DNA of 64,000 nt from Rhodovulum bhavnagarense (GTDB lineage: Bacteria > Pseudomonadota > Alphaproteobacteria > Rhodobacterales > Rhodobacteraceae), in the NCBI RefSeq assembly GCF_004343505.1, contig NZ_SLXU01000003.1, positions 142,586 to 206,585 on the forward strand, written 5' to 3'. The notes below the pieces were generated by a model. It was not told the origin of the DNA. It did no database searches and saw only the letters and a list, made by a program, of their open reading frames with translations. This document shows positions 35,901 through 47,026 of the stretch, piece after piece. The stretch's first letter is position 1. The number at the start of each line of letters is the position of its first letter. The position numbers and the translations under genes were made by a program.

Positions 35901-35967
35901 CACGGTGCGTGCACGCATTGTCAGCCCGGTCTTCTACGACCCCGAGGGGGAGAAGCAGAATGTCTGA
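32959..35967 (+). CDS. soxA: Sarcosine oxidase, alpha subunit
   Basis: 1002 residues. An N-terminal 2Fe-2S ferredoxin-like domain (GRSFKYHRPRG) comes first, then a pyridine nucleotide-disulfide fold with GGGIAG at 175-180 for NAD. The C-terminal third is a T-protein-like (GcvT) domain that binds tetrahydrofolate and captures the C1 unit as 5,10-methylene-THF. Together with SoxB it makes hydrogen peroxide, glycine and the C1 product. The long reverse-strand open frame over this region is a GC shadow. Confidence 0.95.
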   Translation: MSLRLETGGRLIDRSTPQRFTFDGAACEGFAGDTLAAALLANDRVMVGRSFKYHRPRGLVASGVEEPNALVGLGTGGRFEPNQRATMTELFDGLVAESQNRFPSLAFDVGALNARLARFLPAGFYYKTFLWPRAFWKHVYEPVIRQSAGLGQAPTEGDPESYEHFYAHVDLLVVGGGIAGLQAALAAAKAGAEVLLIEQTAHWGGRAPVDDVTIDGKPAAEWVAQTVAALSAMDNVRLRLRMQGTGVYDHGYVLADERLTDHAPDRPGPRHRLWKIRAKQIIAATGAIERPLAFPGNDVPGVMLASALRDYVVNWAVAPGRRTVVVTNNDDAYRTALALLDAGLEVPAILDARDVADGPLPQAARARGIPVRTGMAVVKVKGTTRVKGVGVGNAGGIGLPIDSIACDAVAMSGGWSPVVHLWSHCGGKLIWDAANAMFRPDPGRAPTGADGAPFVHTAGSASGALFAGDCLADAARAGVAATTALGHAAEANPARAEAADEAPMQPFWVMPGRAGPDLRMKMFLDYQNDVKVSDVQLAAREGYESVEHTKRYTTLGMATDQGKLSNINGLAILADSLGAEIPQVGTTTFRPPYTPLTFGAIAGEARGDLFQPVRQTPMHAWHAGQGAVFEPVGQWRRPYCYPRKGESRAQAVQREVTNTRENVGLLDASTLGKLLVKGPDAAAFLDRVYTNMMSTLKPGRCRYGLMCSENGFLMDDGVVARLSEDSFLCHTTSGGAEHVHQHLEEWLQTEWWDLKVHVVNLTEQHAQVAVVGPKARQLLDRLGGMDLSKEALSFMGWAEGQLAGIPARVYRISFSGELSFEVAVPAGQGQAFWDKCLEAGADLGVAPYGTEALHVMRAEKGFIMIGDETDGTVIPQDLGLDWAVSRKKADFIGKRAQERVHMTDPERWKLVGLETLDGSVLPDGAYAVDAGLNGNRQRNTQGRVTSTYHSPTLGRGIAMGLVRRGPDRMGEVLEFMRTDGRTVRARIVSPVFYDPEGEKQNV

Positions 35968-36520
35968 GACTGCCCGCAGCCAAGGGCTTGCCCGGATCGA
36001 GGCCGTGGCCGGCCGTGGCATGATCACGCTGAAAGGCGACATGGACAGCCGCCGGTTCAAGAACGTGCTGGCAAAGGCGCTGGATCTGCCACTGCCCGAC
36101 CCGTTGCGCTGCGCCTTCGAGGGCGCGCGCGGTATCGGCTGGATGGCCCCCGACGAGGTGTTGATCTTCGTCCCCGGGGCCGAGGTGCCCGAGGCGCTGG
36201 CGGCCCTGCGGGACAAGATCGGCGATGATCATATCACCGCCGTCGACGTGTCGGATGCGCGCGCGCAGTTCCGCCTGACTGGCCCCGGCGCGCGCGAGGT
36301 TCTGGCCAAGCTCTCGCCCGTCGATTTCGCGCCCGCCCGCTTCGTCCCGGGCACATTCCGGCGGACGCGGCTGGCACAGGTGCCGGTGGCCGTCTGGCAA
36401 AAGGACGCAGACCGCTTCGGGCTGGTCTGTTTCCGGTCGGTCGGCGGCTACGTCGCCGGGCTCTTGGCCAACGCCGCCGCACCCGGCGCGGAGGTCGGCT
36501 ATTTTACTGCCGGGGGTTGA
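35960..36520 (+). CDS. soxG: Sarcosine oxidase, gamma subunit
   Basis: 186 residues from the ATG at 35960 overlapping the soxA end. The family core GRGMITLKGDMD and the T-protein-like FRLTGPGAREVLAKLSPVDF show the SoxG fold. Last gene of the operon; about 63 bp separate it from sodB. Confidence 0.92.
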   Translation: MSETARSQGLARIEAVAGRGMITLKGDMDSRRFKNVLAKALDLPLPDPLRCAFEGARGIGWMAPDEVLIFVPGAEVPEALAALRDKIGDDHITAVDVSDARAQFRLTGPGAREVLAKLSPVDFAPARFVPGTFRRTRLAQVPVAVWQKDADRFGLVCFRSVGGYVAGLLANAAAPGAEVGYFTAGG

Positions 36521-36583
36521 CCTTCCCCCGGCTTGGCCTCCATCTACGGCAAAGTGACGCAGTCAACAAAGAGGGGCCCATTC

Positions 36584-37192
36584 ATGGCTTTCGAACTTCC
36601 CGATCTTCCCTATGCCCACGACGCGCTTGCCGATCTGGGCATGTCGAAGGAAACGCTGGAGTATCACCACGACCTGCACCACAAGGCCTATGTCGACAAC
36701 GGCAACAAGCTGATCGACGGCACCGACTGGGCCGGCAAGAGCCTGGAAGACATCATCAAGGGCACCTACGAGGCCGGCGCGGTCGCGCAGAACGGCATCT
36801 TCAACAACGCTTCGCAGCATTGGAACCACTGCCAGTTCTGGGAAATGATGGGGCCGGGCAAGTCGGCCATGCCCTCTGAGCTGGAAGCGCGTCTAAAGGA
36901 TGCGTTCGGGTCGGTCGATGGGTTCAAGGAACAGTTTTCCGCCGCGGGGGCAGGGCAGTTTGGTTCTGGCTGGTGCTGGCTGGTGGTCGATACCGACGGC
37001 ACGCTGAAGGTGACCAAGACAGAGAACGGGGTGAACCCGCTCTGCTTTGACCAGACCGCGCTGTTGGGCTGTGACGTGTGGGAACATTCCTACTACATCG
37101 ATTTCCGTAACAAGCGCCCAGCCTATCTGACCAACTTTCTCGACAACCTGGTGAACTGGGAAAATGTGGCCGAACGGCTGGCCAACGCCTGA
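36584..37192 (+). CDS. sodB: Superoxide dismutase [Fe]
   Basis: 202 residues from the ATG at 36584 with GAGGGG ahead. Metal ligands appear as H28 (LEYHHDLHH), the histidine in ASQHWNHCQFWE, and D and H in DVWEHSYYIDFRNKRP. The Gln in SQHWNH is at the iron-type position, favouring FeSOD over MnSOD. It may help with the oxidants made by the upstream sarcosine oxidase. A strong terminator follows. Confidence 0.95.
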   Translation: MAFELPDLPYAHDALADLGMSKETLEYHHDLHHKAYVDNGNKLIDGTDWAGKSLEDIIKGTYEAGAVAQNGIFNNASQHWNHCQFWEMMGPGKSAMPSELEARLKDAFGSVDGFKEQFSAAGAGQFGSGWCWLVVDTDGTLKVTKTENGVNPLCFDQTALLGCDVWEHSYYIDFRNKRPAYLTNFLDNLVNWENVAERLANA

Positions 37193-37212
37193 TCGGGCGC
37201 ATCTGATATGCG

Positions 37213-37243
37213 AAACGGCCGCCCATAGGGCGGCCGTTTTCAA
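37213..37243 (+). terminator. Intrinsic terminator after sodB
   Basis: AAACGGCCGCCC (37213-37224) pairs perfectly with GGGCGGCCGTTT (37228-37239) around a 3-nt loop, followed by T-rich sequence. It may serve both sodB and, from the other side, gltA. Confidence 0.88.
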
Positions 37244-37302
37244 TTTTCTGGCCCGGTGTCTTCCAATATCCCGGCGCTATTGCAGGATGACGATCACGCG
37301 CC

Positions 37303-38598
37303 TCAGCGGTCTTCCACATCGACATAGTCGCGCCGCGTCTCTCCAGTATAAAGCTGGCGTGGGCGGCCGATTTTCATTGCCGGGTCGGCGATCATCTCTT
37401 TCCACTGGGAAATCCAGCCCACTGTGCGCGATACCGCAAAGATCGGTGTGAACATCGAGGTCGGAAAGCCCATCGCGTCAAGGATGATACCCGAATAGAA
37501 ATCCACGTTCGGGTAAAGCTTTTTCTCGACGAAATACTCATCCTCCAGCGCGATCTTTTCCAACTCCATCGCGACCTTCAGGGTCTCGTTATCTTCGACG
37601 CCCAGCAGGTCCAGAACCTCATGCGCGGATTGTTTCATCACTTTCGCGCGCGGATCGAAATTCTTGTAGACGCGGTGGCCAAAGCCCATCAGGCGGAACG
37701 GATCGTTCTTGTCCTTGGCGCGGGCGATGAATTCTGGAATGCGATCCACCGTCCCGATTTCCTGGAGCATTTCAAGGCAAGCCTGGTTCGCACCGCCATG
37801 CGCCGGCCCCCAGAGACAGGCGATACCGGCCGCGATACAGGCAAACGGGTTGGCGCCCGAGGAAGATGCCAACCGCACCGTCGATGTCGAGGCGTTCTGT
37901 TCGTGATCGGCATGCAGGGTAAAGATGCGATCCATCGCGCGGGTCAGGATCGGGTCGACCTCGTATTCCTCGGTCGGAACCGCGAAACACATGCGCAGAA
38001 AGTTCGAGGCGTAATCGAGATCGTTGCGCGGATAGACGAAGGGCTGGCCGACCGAATATTTGTAGGCCATTGCCGCGATGGTCGGCACCTTGGCGATCAG
38101 TCGGATCGAGGCGACCTCGCGCTGCCATGGATCGTTTACATCGGTCGAGTCGTGGTAAAAGGCCGACATCGCGCCCACCACGCCCACCATGACGGCCATC
38201 GGGTGTGCGTCGCGCCGGAACCCGGTAAAGAAACGGTGCATCTGTTCATGCACCATGGTGTGGCGCGTCACCCGGCTTTCGAAATCCTCAAGCTGCGCGG
38301 CGGTCGGCAATTCACCGTAAAGCAGCAGAAAACAGACCTCCAGGAAGTGCGACTTCTCGGCAAGCTGGTCGATCGGGTAGCCGCGATGCAGCAACTCGCC
38401 CTGATCTCCGTCGATGAAGGTAATGGACGATTCACACGACGACGTAGAGGTAAAACCCGGATCGTGGGTGAATACGCCCATTTTGCCGTAAAGCTTGCGG
38501 ATATCGATCACGTCGGGGCCCGCGCTGGGGCTGAGCACCGGAAGTTCGACCGTTTTTTCCCCAAGCGTCAGAGTCGCGGTTTTCGTGCTGTCGGCCAT
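37303..38598 (-). CDS. gltA: Citrate synthase
   Basis: 431 residues from the ATG at 38598 after an AAAGGGA site; the longer open frame to 38748 overlaps gltX's end and is not family-like. Type II signature: [10 protein letters not shown] with a catalytic His, and [15 protein letters not shown] with a second His. TCA-cycle entry enzyme, hexameric in most Gram-negatives. 97 bp of sequence separates it from gltX. Confidence 0.96.
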   Translation of the reverse strand: MADSTKTATLTLGEKTVELPVLSPSAGPDVIDIRKLYGKMGVFTHDPGFTSTSSCESSITFIDGDQGELLHRGYPIDQLAEKSHFLEVCFLLLYGELPTAAQLEDFESRVTRHTMVHEQMHRFFTGFRRDAHPMAVMVGVVGAMSAFYHDSTDVNDPWQREVASIRLIAKVPTIAAMAYKYSVGQPFVYPRNDLDYASNFLRMCFAVPTEEYEVDPILTRAMDRIFTLHADHEQNASTSTVRLASSSGANPFACIAAGIACLWGPAHGGANQACLEMLQEIGTVDRIPEFIARAKDKNDPFRLMGFGHRVYKNFDPRAKVMKQSAHEVLDLLGVEDNETLKVAMELEKIALEDEYFVEKKLYPNVDFYSGIILDAMGFPTSMFTPIFAVSRTVGWISQWKEMIADPAMKIGRPRQLYTGETRRDYVDVEDR

Positions 38599-38695
38599 TA
38601 AGGTCCCTTTCATTTCACGGGAAACCGGGGCCGCGCTCCCTTTCGCGGCACCGGTCATTGGCGTGCGGGGCGCGTGCGTGGCCGGATGCCCGTCC

Positions 38696-40099
38696 TCAAC
38701 CCCTTGCGTCAGCCAGCCGGGCAATTGTTTCCTCCCGGCCGATGACAAGCATCATATCAAAGACGCTGGGGGAAACCGTGCGCCCCGCCAGCGCCGCGCG
38801 CAAGGGCCCTGCCAGCTTGCCCAGCGTCAGCCCATGGGCCTCTGCCACTGCGCCAACTGTCGCCTCAAGCGCCTCTCGCGACCAGCTAGCATTTTGCAGA
38901 TGCGGCGTCAATTCCGACAGTATACTACGGGATACACCATCTAGGGCCTTCATGGCCTTCTCGTCCGGCTCGATGGGGCGAGTCGCCAGAACGAAATGTG
39001 CTTTTTCAGAGAGTTGCGGGAATGTTTTTATGCCAGTTTTCAGCAGGGGCAGCGCCTTTGCAAGCCCCTCTTTCTGCGTGATCTCAAGCGGCGACTGCCC
39101 GGTTGCGGCGAGGAATGCCTCGTACTCACGCAGCAGCGCAGCATCCTGCATGACCGCGAAATGCTGGCCGCAAAGATTTTCCAGTTTCTTGAAATCGAGG
39201 CGGGCGGGTGATTTGCCGATCCCCTCAAGGCCGAACCAGCCCTGCGCCTGAGCGTCGGTAAAGAACTCATCATCGCCGTGCGACCACCCCAACCGGGTGA
39301 GGTAGTTGCGCATCCCCACCGCTGGATAGCCCATGTCGCGGTATTCCTCGACCCCCAACGCGCCGTGGCGTTTCGACAGTTTCTTGCCGTCGGGGCCGTG
39401 GATCAGCGGGATGTGCGCCCAGACCGGGACCTGCCAGCCCATCGCGGCATAGATCTGCATCTGGCGCGCGGCGTTGTTGAGGTGGTCATCGCCCCGTATC
39501 ACATGGGTCACGCCCATGTCGTGGTCGTCGACTACCACGGCCAGCATATAGGTCGGTGTGCCGTCCGAGCGCAGCAGGACCATGTCGTCAAGCTGGTCAT
39601 TGCCGATGGTTACCTTGCCCTGGACTTCGTCATTTATGACCGTTGCGCCCTCGCGCGGAGCCTTCAGCCGGATGACATGGGGCGCATCGGGATGCGTGGC
39701 CGGATCAACGTCGCGCCAGGGGCTTTGATAGAGGGTGGATCGACCTTCGGTGCGGGCCTCTTCGCGAAATGCGGCAATGTCGTCCTGCGTGGCAAAGCAC
39801 TTGTAGGCGGTGCCGCTGGCCAACATCGCCTCGGCCACCTCGCGGTGCCGGTCCGCACGGGCGAACTGGCTGACCGGTTCGCCGTCCCAGTCCAGCCCCA
39901 GCCATGTCAGCCCGTCCAGGATCGCTTGCGTCGCCTCGGGGGTCGAGCGGGCGCGGTCGGTATCCTCGATCCGCAGCAGGAACTTTCCACTGCGCCCGCG
40001 TGCGTAAAGCCAATTGAAAAGGGCTGTGCGCGCGCCTCCGATATGCAGAAAGCCGGTGGGCGAGGGGGCAAAGCGGGTGACGACAGGAGCCTCGGACAT
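38696..40099 (-). CDS. gltX: Glutamate--tRNA ligase
   Basis: 467 residues from the ATG at 40099. Class I signatures: HIGG in [16 protein letters not shown] and [14 protein letters not shown]. Alphaproteobacteria often have two gltX genes, and this is a full-length copy. Like fdsB it has short AT-rich codon patches (around 38885-39035). It diverges from comEC. Confidence 0.93.
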   Translation of the reverse strand: MSEAPVVTRFAPSPTGFLHIGGARTALFNWLYARGRSGKFLLRIEDTDRARSTPEATQAILDGLTWLGLDWDGEPVSQFARADRHREVAEAMLASGTAYKCFATQDDIAAFREEARTEGRSTLYQSPWRDVDPATHPDAPHVIRLKAPREGATVINDEVQGKVTIGNDQLDDMVLLRSDGTPTYMLAVVVDDHDMGVTHVIRGDDHLNNAARQMQIYAAMGWQVPVWAHIPLIHGPDGKKLSKRHGALGVEEYRDMGYPAVGMRNYLTRLGWSHGDDEFFTDAQAQGWFGLEGIGKSPARLDFKKLENLCGQHFAVMQDAALLREYEAFLAATGQSPLEITQKEGLAKALPLLKTGIKTFPQLSEKAHFVLATRPIEPDEKAMKALDGVSRSILSELTPHLQNASWSREALEATVGAVAEAHGLTLGKLAGPLRAALAGRTVSPSVFDMMLVIGREETIARLADARG

Positions 40100-40176
40100 G
40101 CACCTTAACCTTTTGGAAACCATGTTGGGGATAGTGTTGCCCTCTGTCTAGGAGATCGCTGCACAGAGGACAAGCC

Positions 40177-42204
40177 GTGGCGCTGCGAGCGGCATTCGAG
40201 GCCCAGCGGGGGCACCTGTTTGCCTGGGCCCCGGTGATGCTGGGTCTCGGCATCGGGCTTTACTTCGCGCTGCGGGTCGAACCGCCGGGCTGGGTGCTGG
40301 GTCTGGCAGGGCTGGGCGCCGCGGGGCTCGGGGGACTTGCATTGTGGCGGCCGGGTTTGGCGCCGCTCGCGCTGATTCCTGGGCTGATCGCGGCGGGGCT
40401 GGTCCTCTCGGCGTTGCGCAGCCACGTCGTCACCGCGCCCGTGCTGCCTTATCGTGTTCATGCTGCGGTGGAGGGACGGGTGGTCGCGCTTGACCGGTCG
40501 TTTTCGGATGTGCCGCGCTTGACGCTGGACCAGGTCTGGATCGCGGGGCTGGCCCCCGGCAAAACACCCACTCGCCTGCGCATTGCCTTGCATGGCGATG
40601 GTGGTCTGACCGCGCCGATGCCGGGTACCCGCATCGGGATCACCGCCCATCTTTCGCCCCCGGCCGCCCCGTCCGAGCCGGGCGGGTTCGATTTCCGGCG
40701 TCACGCCTGGTTTCAGCGGCTGGGCGGTGTCGGATATGCCCGCAGTCCGCCCGTGATGCTCGCTCTGCCCGAGGAAGGCGCGGCGCTGATCGTGAACCGG
40801 GTCAGGATGCGTTTGTCGGCGGCGCTGCGTGCGCGTCTGCCCGGTGACGAGGGGGCCTTTGCGGCGGCCATCCTGACCGGGGACCGCTCGGGGATTTCCC
40901 GCGGAACACTGCAAGAGTTGCGCGATTCCAACCTCGCGCATCTGCTGGCGATTTCGGGGCTTCATATGGGGCTATTGACCAGTTTGGTCTTTGGTGCGCT
41001 GCGTACCGCGGTGGCGTTGGTGCCGGTGCTGGCGCTGCGTTTGCCCGCCAAGAAGATCGCGGCCATCGGAGCCCTCTGTGCCGGGGCATTCTACCTTGCC
41101 CTGTCGGGCGGAAACGTGGCTACCGAACGGGCCTTTATCATGGTGGCCGTCGTTCTGGGGGCGGTGTTGGCCGACCGACGTGCGCTGACGCTGCGGGCGG
41201 TGGCGGTGGCTGGCTTGATCGTGCTGGTGCTCAGCCCCGAGAGCCTGACCGGCGCGGGTTTCCAGATGTCTTTTGCCGCCACCACGGCGCTGGTGGCCGT
41301 GTTCGGTGCGCTGCGTGGTCTGCCCAAGACCGTGCCGCGCCCGCCGCGATGGCTGCGCGCACCTTTGGCGGTGGTGGTGTCCTCTCTCGTGGCTGGCGCC
41401 GCGACCGCGCCCTTCGGGGCGGCGCATTTCAACCAGGTCGCGCAATTCGGTCTCTTGGCCAATCTGTTGAGCGTGCCGCTGATGGGGGCGCTCGTGATGC
41501 CGGCGGCGATTGTGGCGACCTGCCTTGCGCCCTTTGGCCTGGCGGGGCTGGGTCTTGAGCCGATGCGCTGGGGCATCGCCTGGATTCTCGCGGTGGCCGA
41601 ACGGGTGGCAGCGTTGGACGGGGCGGTCTGGCCGGTTGTGGCGCCGGGGCCCTTGGTGTTGCCGTTGATGACGCTGGGGGCGCTTTTCACGGTGCTGTGG
41701 CGCGGCTGGCCGCGGGTGGCCGGGCTGGTTCCCGTTGCCGCGGCCTTTGCTCTTTGGGCACAGACAGAACGTCCGGCGCTTTTGATCGCCGAAAGCGGCG
41801 GGTTGATCGGGTTAATGGGGCCTGAGGGACGGACGCTAAGCAAGCCTTCGGGCGAGGGGTTCATTGCACTGAGCTGGTTGGAAAACGACGGCGACCGGGC
41901 CGACCAGGAAACCGCCTTTGGCCGGCCTGGCCTGGCGGGGACGCCCGGCGCGCAGCGTGCAGAGGTGGCGGGCCAGGGCATCACGCTGATTTCCGGCCGG
42001 GGCTGGGCGGCGCGGCTTGCCGCTGCTTGTGCCGAGGGTTGGGTCATCGTCCCCCAGAGGGTCGCGGACCCACCCGAGGGATGCGTCATGTTCGATCGTA
42101 CCGCTTTGGATACTACCGGTGCACTTTCTGTTCATGCCACGCCGCAGGGCCCTCGCCTTACCGCGGCGCGGGTGGTGGCGGGACGCCGCTCCTGGACTCA
42201 GTAG
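40177..42204 (+). CDS. comEC: ComEC/Rec2-family membrane protein
   Basis: 675 residues from a GTG at 40177 with GAGGACA ahead. N-terminal helices and an OB-like domain are followed by the competence core ([17 protein letters not shown]) and many transmembrane helices. The C-terminal metallo-beta-lactamase-like domain seen in Gram-positive ComEC is missing or degenerate; the protein ends shortly after the membrane region. DNA uptake channel in competent species. The stop overlaps the lexA stop by 7 bp in convergent orientation. Confidence 0.88.
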   Translation: MALRAAFEAQRGHLFAWAPVMLGLGIGLYFALRVEPPGWVLGLAGLGAAGLGGLALWRPGLAPLALIPGLIAAGLVLSALRSHVVTAPVLPYRVHAAVEGRVVALDRSFSDVPRLTLDQVWIAGLAPGKTPTRLRIALHGDGGLTAPMPGTRIGITAHLSPPAAPSEPGGFDFRRHAWFQRLGGVGYARSPPVMLALPEEGAALIVNRVRMRLSAALRARLPGDEGAFAAAILTGDRSGISRGTLQELRDSNLAHLLAISGLHMGLLTSLVFGALRTAVALVPVLALRLPAKKIAAIGALCAGAFYLALSGGNVATERAFIMVAVVLGAVLADRRALTLRAVAVAGLIVLVLSPESLTGAGFQMSFAATTALVAVFGALRGLPKTVPRPPRWLRAPLAVVVSSLVAGAATAPFGAAHFNQVAQFGLLANLLSVPLMGALVMPAAIVATCLAPFGLAGLGLEPMRWGIAWILAVAERVAALDGAVWPVVAPGPLVLPLMTLGALFTVLWRGWPRVAGLVPVAAAFALWAQTERPALLIAESGGLIGLMGPEGRTLSKPSGEGFIALSWLENDGDRADQETAFGRPGLAGTPGAQRAEVAGQGITLISGRGWAARLAAACAEGWVIVPQRVADPPEGCVMFDRTALDTTGALSVHATPQGPRLTAARVVAGRRSWTQ

Positions 42205-42899
42205 CTGCGGATCAGCCCGACAAGGCGGCCTTGAACCTCGACCTGGTCGCGGCGCAACAGCCGCGTCTCATAGGCCGGGTTCGCAGCCTCAAGCGCGACC
42301 ATATCGCCCTTTCGACGAAACCGCTTCAGCGTCGCTTCGAAGCCTTCGACCAAGGCGACCACGATTTCACCGTTCTCGGCCGATTTCTGTTCGCGGATCA
42401 CCACGATGTCACCATCGTTGATCCCGGCCTCGATCATCGAGTCGCCCTTGACCTCCAGCGCGTAGTGCCGACCCTTGCCCGACAGCATCGTTCCGGGCAC
42501 CGCGACATGGGTGGCGACCTCTGAAATCGCTTCGATCGGGGTGCCTGCCGCGATACGGCCCATCACCGGCAGTTCCATCGCGCCGACGGCCTCGACCGGC
42601 ATGGCGCCGGGCGGCGGGGGCGGAGGTGCGTCGCCCTTGATGACCTTGGGGGAAAAGCCCTTCGCGGCGAATTCCGTTTCGAGTGCGTCAGGCAGTTTCA
42701 CGATCTCGATTGCGCGCGCACGGTGGGCCAAGCGTCGGATGAAGCCACGTTCCTCAAGTGCCGTGATCAGACGGTGAATGCCCGACTTGGAGCGCAGGTC
42801 CAGCGCCACTTTCATCTCGTCAAACGAAGGCGGAACGCCATCGGCCTGGGTCCGCTTGTGAATGAATTCGAGCAGATCAAGTTGCTTGCGCGTCAGCAT
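42198..42899 (-). CDS. lexA: LexA repressor
   Basis: 233 residues. An N-terminal winged helix ([20 protein letters not shown]) is followed by a long proline-rich linker and the S24 peptidase fold. The self-cleavage site is A118-G119 ([10 protein letters not shown]); the catalytic dyad is S154 (GDSMIEAG) and K192 (ATLKRF). LexA represses SOS genes until RecA triggers cleavage. An SOS box lies 34-48 bp upstream of its start, so it represses itself. Confidence 0.96.
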   Translation of the reverse strand: MLTRKQLDLLEFIHKRTQADGVPPSFDEMKVALDLRSKSGIHRLITALEERGFIRRLAHRARAIEIVKLPDALETEFAAKGFSPKVIKGDAPPPPPPGAMPVEAVGAMELPVMGRIAAGTPIEAISEVATHVAVPGTMLSGKGRHYALEVKGDSMIEAGINDGDIVVIREQKSAENGEIVVALVEGFEATLKRFRRKGDMVALEAANPAYETRLLRRDQVEVQGRLVGLIRSY

Positions 42900-42932
42900 G
42901 GACCCTCCGTCCTCGCAAAGGCGTTCGCCAAT

Positions 42933-42947
42933 GTTCTATACATGTTC
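42933..42947. promoter_or_regulatory. SOS box in front of lexA
   Basis: GTTC-TATACAT-GTTC is an exact GTTC-N7-GTTC direct repeat, the LexA site of Rhodobacter and other alphaproteobacteria. Another GTTC half-site (42923-42926) lies upstream at a 6-bp spacing. It is centred about 40 bp before the lexA ATG and serves autorepression. Confidence 0.9.
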
Positions 42948-42983
42948 CCGATTTGTGTCAACCCGCCCGGTCACGGTGGCCGG

Positions 42984-44156
42984 TCACAGTGGCAGGTATT
43001 CGACCTTGTCGCCGGTCTTGCGTGGGCCGTCATCGGGCGGGCGGATCACGAGGGCGCGGGCCTGTGAAAGGACCGTCAGAAGGGCACTGTCCTGATATTC
43101 GAACGGGGCAAGGCGCCCGCCGGAAAGACGCGCGCGCATGTAGTGTTCGCGCGGTCCATTGGCTGGAAGATCAGAGGCCAAAATGCCAGTCACGCGGGGG
43201 GCAGGGACGGCGGGCAGGCCTTGCATCGCTCGCAGTGCAGGCAGGACAAAGACCTGCGCACAGACCAGCGCCGATACCGGGTTGCCCGGCAGCCCGATCA
43301 TCGCGGCCCCCCCCATCCGCCCGGCCATCAGGGGTTTTCCGGGGCGCATGGCAACCTTGTAGAACATCTGTTCCAGCCCCAGTTCGGCGGCAACCTGCCC
43401 CACCAGGTCGTGATCGCCCACAGAGGCGCCGCCGATTGTCAGAACCAGGTCTGCGCCCTCGGCCAAAGCGAACACGGTTTTCAGCGATGCCTCCGTGTCC
43501 CGCGCAATCGGGAGCAATCGTGCAGTTGCCCCCTCGGCCTCTACCATAGCCTTTAGCGCGAACCCGTTCGAGGCGATGATCTGATCCGGGCCGGGGCTTT
43601 CGCCCGGCATCACCAATTCGTCCCCAGTGGCGATGATCGCAACCTCTGGACGACGATGAACGGTTAGGCCGGGAACGTTCATTGCCGCGGCCAGCGCGAG
43701 GTCCGCGGGGGATAGGCGACGCGGGGCGACCAGGCGCTCGCCAACGGCGAAATCGGCGCCGCGGCGGCGAATATGGGTCGAGGCATCCAGCGGATCGCCC
43801 AGCGTGATCGTATCGCCGTCGCGGGTCACGTTCTCCTGGATCACCACACGCTCGGCCCCAGGCGGCACAGGGGCTCCGGTGAAAATGCGCACGGCCTGTC
43901 CTGGCCCGAGCGATCCATCGAACCGTCGTCCGGCGGCAGAGGTGCCAATCACGCGCAGCAAAGCGCCCGGCCGCGCGTCGGCGCCGGTCACCGCATAGCC
44001 ATCCATCGCGGAGGCCGGAAAGGGCGGTTGGTCGCGGCGGGCGATTACCGGCGTTGCCAGGACGCGGCCTGCGGCCTCGGCAAGCGCCACTTCTTCGCCG
44101 GGCAACGGCGCGACCAGATCGAAGATATGCGCCAGCGCCTGCGCGACCGAAATCAT
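42984..44156 (-). CDS. moeA: Molybdopterin molybdenumtransferase
   Basis: 390 residues. The core contains [26 protein letters not shown] and [12 protein letters not shown], the MoeA ligand motifs for molybdopterin and molybdate. It inserts Mo into molybdopterin, which formate dehydrogenase needs. Its ATG overlaps the moaC stop by 4 bp, and lexA follows after 84 bp. Confidence 0.94.
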   Translation of the reverse strand: MISVAQALAHIFDLVAPLPGEEVALAEAAGRVLATPVIARRDQPPFPASAMDGYAVTGADARPGALLRVIGTSAAGRRFDGSLGPGQAVRIFTGAPVPPGAERVVIQENVTRDGDTITLGDPLDASTHIRRRGADFAVGERLVAPRRLSPADLALAAAMNVPGLTVHRRPEVAIIATGDELVMPGESPGPDQIIASNGFALKAMVEAEGATARLLPIARDTEASLKTVFALAEGADLVLTIGGASVGDHDLVGQVAAELGLEQMFYKVAMRPGKPLMAGRMGGAAMIGLPGNPVSALVCAQVFVLPALRAMQGLPAVPAPRVTGILASDLPANGPREHYMRARLSGGRLAPFEYQDSALLTVLSQARALVIRPPDDGPRKTGDKVEYLPL

Positions 44157-44632
44157 TGCGTGACCTCGAAGCGGCCCGACTTGCCGCCCTCTTTCAGGGT
44201 CAGGCGGATACCGCCGATCTCCATCCCCTTTTCGGCGGCCTTGAGCATGTCATAGACCGTCAGCGCGGCGGTGGAGACCGCGGTCAGCGCCTCCATCTCC
44301 ACGCCGGTCTGGCCCGCGGTCTTGACCGTGGCGGTGATGCGAAGGCCGGGCAGGTCTGGATCGGGGGTCAGGTCCACGGCCACCTTGGTGATCGGCAGGG
44401 GATGGCAGAGCGGGATCAGCTCGGCCGTCTTCTTGGCCCCCATGATGCCCGCCAGCCGCGCCACGCCCGGCACGTCCCCCTTTTTCGCCCGCTGTTCGGT
44501 GACCAGCGCCAGGGTTTCGGGCGTCATCTTCACCCAGCCCTCGGCCACGGCCACGCGTGCCGTGGCGGGCTTGTCCGAGACATCGACCATATGGGCATGG
44601 CCCTCGGCGTCGAAATGGGTGAGATCGGCCAT
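44153..44632 (-). CDS. moaC: Cyclic pyranopterin monophosphate synthase
   Basis: 159 residues from the ATG at 44632, whose A overlaps the trpC stop (TGATG); a GTG one codon earlier is possible. Active-site motifs [13 protein letters not shown] and [18 protein letters not shown] are complete. It catalyses the first committed step of molybdenum cofactor synthesis together with MoaA, which is not in the window. Confidence 0.95.
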   Translation of the reverse strand: MADLTHFDAEGHAHMVDVSDKPATARVAVAEGWVKMTPETLALVTEQRAKKGDVPGVARLAGIMGAKKTAELIPLCHPLPITKVAVDLTPDPDLPGLRITATVKTAGQTGVEMEALTAVSTAALTVYDMLKAAEKGMEIGGIRLTLKEGGKSGRFEVTQ

Positions 44633-45432
44633 CACGCCACCGGGTCGGCCAGCAAGGCACGGGTGGCCGCGGTGACATCCGCCTGCCGCATCAGGCTTTC
44701 CCCGATCAGGAAGCGGCGCACGCCGTGACCGGCCATGTCGGCCAGATCGTCCGGCGTATAGAGCCCGGATTCACTGACCACCTGCCGGTCCGTGGGCACG
44801 CGGGCGGCCAATGTGCGGGTGGTGTCCAGCGTGGTCTCGAAGGTCTTGAGGTTGCGGTTGTTGATGCCGATCAGCGGCGATTTCAGCGCCAGGGCGCGGT
44901 CCAGTTCTTCGGCATCATGCACCTCGATCAGCACGTCCATGCCCCAGCCGAAGGCGGCATCTTCCAGTTCCGCCGCCTGGCTGTCGGAGACCGAGGCCAT
45001 GATGATCAGGATGCAATCGGCCCCCAGCGCGCGGGCCTCGGCCACCTGGTAGGTGTCGTACATGAAATCCTTGCGCAGGCAGGGCAGGGCGGTCGCCTGA
45101 TGGGCCTGCACCAGAAAGTCCTTGGCCCCCTGAAAGGACGGCGTGTCGGTCAGCACGGACAGGCAGGCCGCGCCGCCGTCCTGATAGGCGCGGGCCAGCG
45201 CGGGCGGGTCGAAATCGGCGCGGATAAGGCCCTTGGAGGGGCTCGCCTTCTTGACCTCGGCGATCAGGCCGTAGCCGGTTGCGGCCTTGGCGGTCAGGGC
45301 GTCGGCAAAGCCGCGCAGGGGCGGGGCCGCCTTGGCCTCGGCCTCGACGGCTGCCAGCGGCTTGGCGGATTTGTCGGCGGCGACCTCTTCCAGCTTGTAG
45401 GCCTTGATGCGGTCGAGGATGGTGTCGCTCAT
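44632..45432 (-). CDS. trpC: Indole-3-glycerol phosphate synthase
   Basis: 266 residues. TIM-barrel motifs [37 protein letters not shown] and [10 protein letters not shown] are all present. It closes the indole ring in tryptophan synthesis. Overlaps trpD upstream (ATGA) and moaC downstream. Confidence 0.96.
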   Translation of the reverse strand: MSDTILDRIKAYKLEEVAADKSAKPLAAVEAEAKAAPPLRGFADALTAKAATGYGLIAEVKKASPSKGLIRADFDPPALARAYQDGGAACLSVLTDTPSFQGAKDFLVQAHQATALPCLRKDFMYDTYQVAEARALGADCILIIMASVSDSQAAELEDAAFGWGMDVLIEVHDAEELDRALALKSPLIGINNRNLKTFETTLDTTRTLAARVPTDRQVVSESGLYTPDDLADMAGHGVRRFLIGESLMRQADVTAATRALLADPVA

Positions 45433-46448
45433 GCGGCCTCCGAGGTGATCTGCGCCAGCCCTTCGACCTTGGCCCTGGCCGCGCCGCTGTCGATGCTTTC
45501 GGCGGCCATGGCCACGCCGTCGCGCAGCGTGGGTGCCTTGCCGGCCACCACCAGCGCGGCCGCCGCGTTCAGCAGCACCGCGTCGCGATAGGCCGAGGCC
45601 TCGCCATCCAGCAGCGCGGCGAAGGCGCGGGCATTGTGTTCCGGCGTGCCGCCGAGGATCGCGTCGAACGGGTGTTCCGGCAGGCCGGCCTCTTCGGGGT
45701 GTAGTTCGCGCTCGGTTACCTCGCCGCCCTCCAGCATCGCCACATAGGAAATCCCGGCGATGGAGATCTCGTCGGTGCCGTCGCCGCCATGGACAAGCCA
45801 GGCGGCCTCGGACCCCAGCGCGCCCAGGGTTTCGGCCATCGGCCGGATCAGGTCGCGGGTGAAGGCCCCCGTCAGTTGCCGTTTAACGCCCGCGGGGTTG
45901 GTCAGCGGCCCGAGGATGTTGAAGATCGTCCGCGTGCCCAGTTCTGTGCGTGTCGGCATGACATGGGCCATTGCAGGATGATGCATCGGTGCCATCATGA
46001 AGCCGATCCCGACCTCTTTGAGTGCCTTTTCAACAATATCCGGGCCGACCATCACGTTGACGCCCATCTGCCCCAAGGCATCCGCCGCCCCCGATTTGGA
46101 GCTGAGATTGCGGTTGCCGTGCTTGGCCACCGGCACACCCGCGCCCGCCACGACAAAGGCCGTGGCCGTCGAGATGTTCAGCGTACCCTTGCCATCGCCT
46201 CCGGTGCCAACGATGTCTATCGCGCCCTCGGGCGCGGTGACCTTGCGGCACTTGGCGCGCATTACCGCGGCGCCGGCGGCGAATTCATCCACCGTTTCGC
46301 CCCGCGTGCGCAGCGCCATCAACAGGCCGCCGATCTGGCTGGGCGTTGCCTTGCCTTCGAACAGGGCCGTGAACGCGGTCTCGGCCTCGGCTCGCGTCAG
46401 CGCGCGCTCGGCGGCGATACCGATCAGCGGTTTCAGGTCGTCGCTCAT
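45429..46448 (-). CDS. trpD: Anthranilate phosphoribosyltransferase
   Basis: 339 residues. The PRPP loop is [14 protein letters not shown], and [18 protein letters not shown] and [11 protein letters not shown] follow. Transfers phosphoribose to anthranilate. Overlaps trpG and trpC by 4 bp each. Confidence 0.96.
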   Translation of the reverse strand: MSDDLKPLIGIAAERALTRAEAETAFTALFEGKATPSQIGGLLMALRTRGETVDEFAAGAAVMRAKCRKVTAPEGAIDIVGTGGDGKGTLNISTATAFVVAGAGVPVAKHGNRNLSSKSGAADALGQMGVNVMVGPDIVEKALKEVGIGFMMAPMHHPAMAHVMPTRTELGTRTIFNILGPLTNPAGVKRQLTGAFTRDLIRPMAETLGALGSEAAWLVHGGDGTDEISIAGISYVAMLEGGEVTERELHPEEAGLPEHPFDAILGGTPEHNARAFAALLDGEASAYRDAVLLNAAAALVVAGKAPTLRDGVAMAAESIDSGAARAKVEGLAQITSEAA

Positions 46449-47026
46449 GCAGGCTCCTTCACGGTGTCGAGGAAGTTCCTGAGCAGGGCATGACCATGCT
46501 CTGACGCGATACTTTCGGGGTGGAACTGTACCCCGTGGATCGGCTTGTCCTTGTGGCGCAGGCCCATGATCGTGCCATCCGTCAGCCAGGCATTGACCGC
46601 CAGGCAGTCCGGCAAGCTGTCGCGGTCCACGATCAGCGAGTGATAGCGCGTGGCCTGGAACGGGCTCGGCAGGCCGGAAAACACGCCGGTTGCATCATGA
46701 TCGATCCGGTCTGTCTTGCCATGTACGATCTCGTTTGCGCGCACGACGCGCCCGCCGAATGCCGCGCCGATCGTCTGATGGCCGAGGCAAACGCCCATCA
46801 GCGGTATACCCGCCTCTGCGGCCGCGCTTGTCAGGGGCAGGCAGATGCCGGCCTGTGCCGGATCGCAGGGGCCGGGGGAGAGGATGATCGCGGAGGGGGT
46901 CAGCGCCATCGCCTGTTGCACGTTCATGGCGTCGTTGCGCACCACGCGCGTTTCGGCCCCCAACTCGCCCAGGTAATGCACGAGGTTGTAGGTGAAGCTG
47001 TCGTAGTTGTCGATCAAGAGCAGCAT
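46445..47026 (-). CDS. trpG: Anthranilate synthase component II (glutamine amidotransferase)
   Basis: 193 residues. Triad: the cysteine in [10 protein letters not shown], and His and Glu in [10 protein letters not shown]. It gives ammonia from glutamine to TrpE for anthranilate. The N-terminus [18 protein letters not shown] is standard. It could also serve PabB for folate, as in many bacteria. Its partner trpE lies 1.75 kb away beyond the reverse-oriented yibQ. Confidence 0.94.
   Translation of the reverse strand: MLLLIDNYDSFTYNLVHYLGELGAETRVVRNDAMNVQQAMALTPSAIILSPGPCDPAQAGICLPLTSAAAEAGIPLMGVCLGHQTIGAAFGGRVVRANEIVHGKTDRIDHDATGVFSGLPSPFQATRYHSLIVDRDSLPDCLAVNAWLTDGTIMGLRHKDKPIHGVQFHPESIASEHGHALLRNFLDTVKEPA

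Noticed and set aside
32872..36216. 1114-codon open frame opposite soxA
   Set aside because: It mirrors the soxA coding frame and shows arginine/glycine-rich shadow composition; soxA is unambiguous.
42923..42947. Second SOS box controlling moeA
   Set aside because: The extra GTTC is at 6-bp spacing, and moeA is transcribed from far upstream, ending here.
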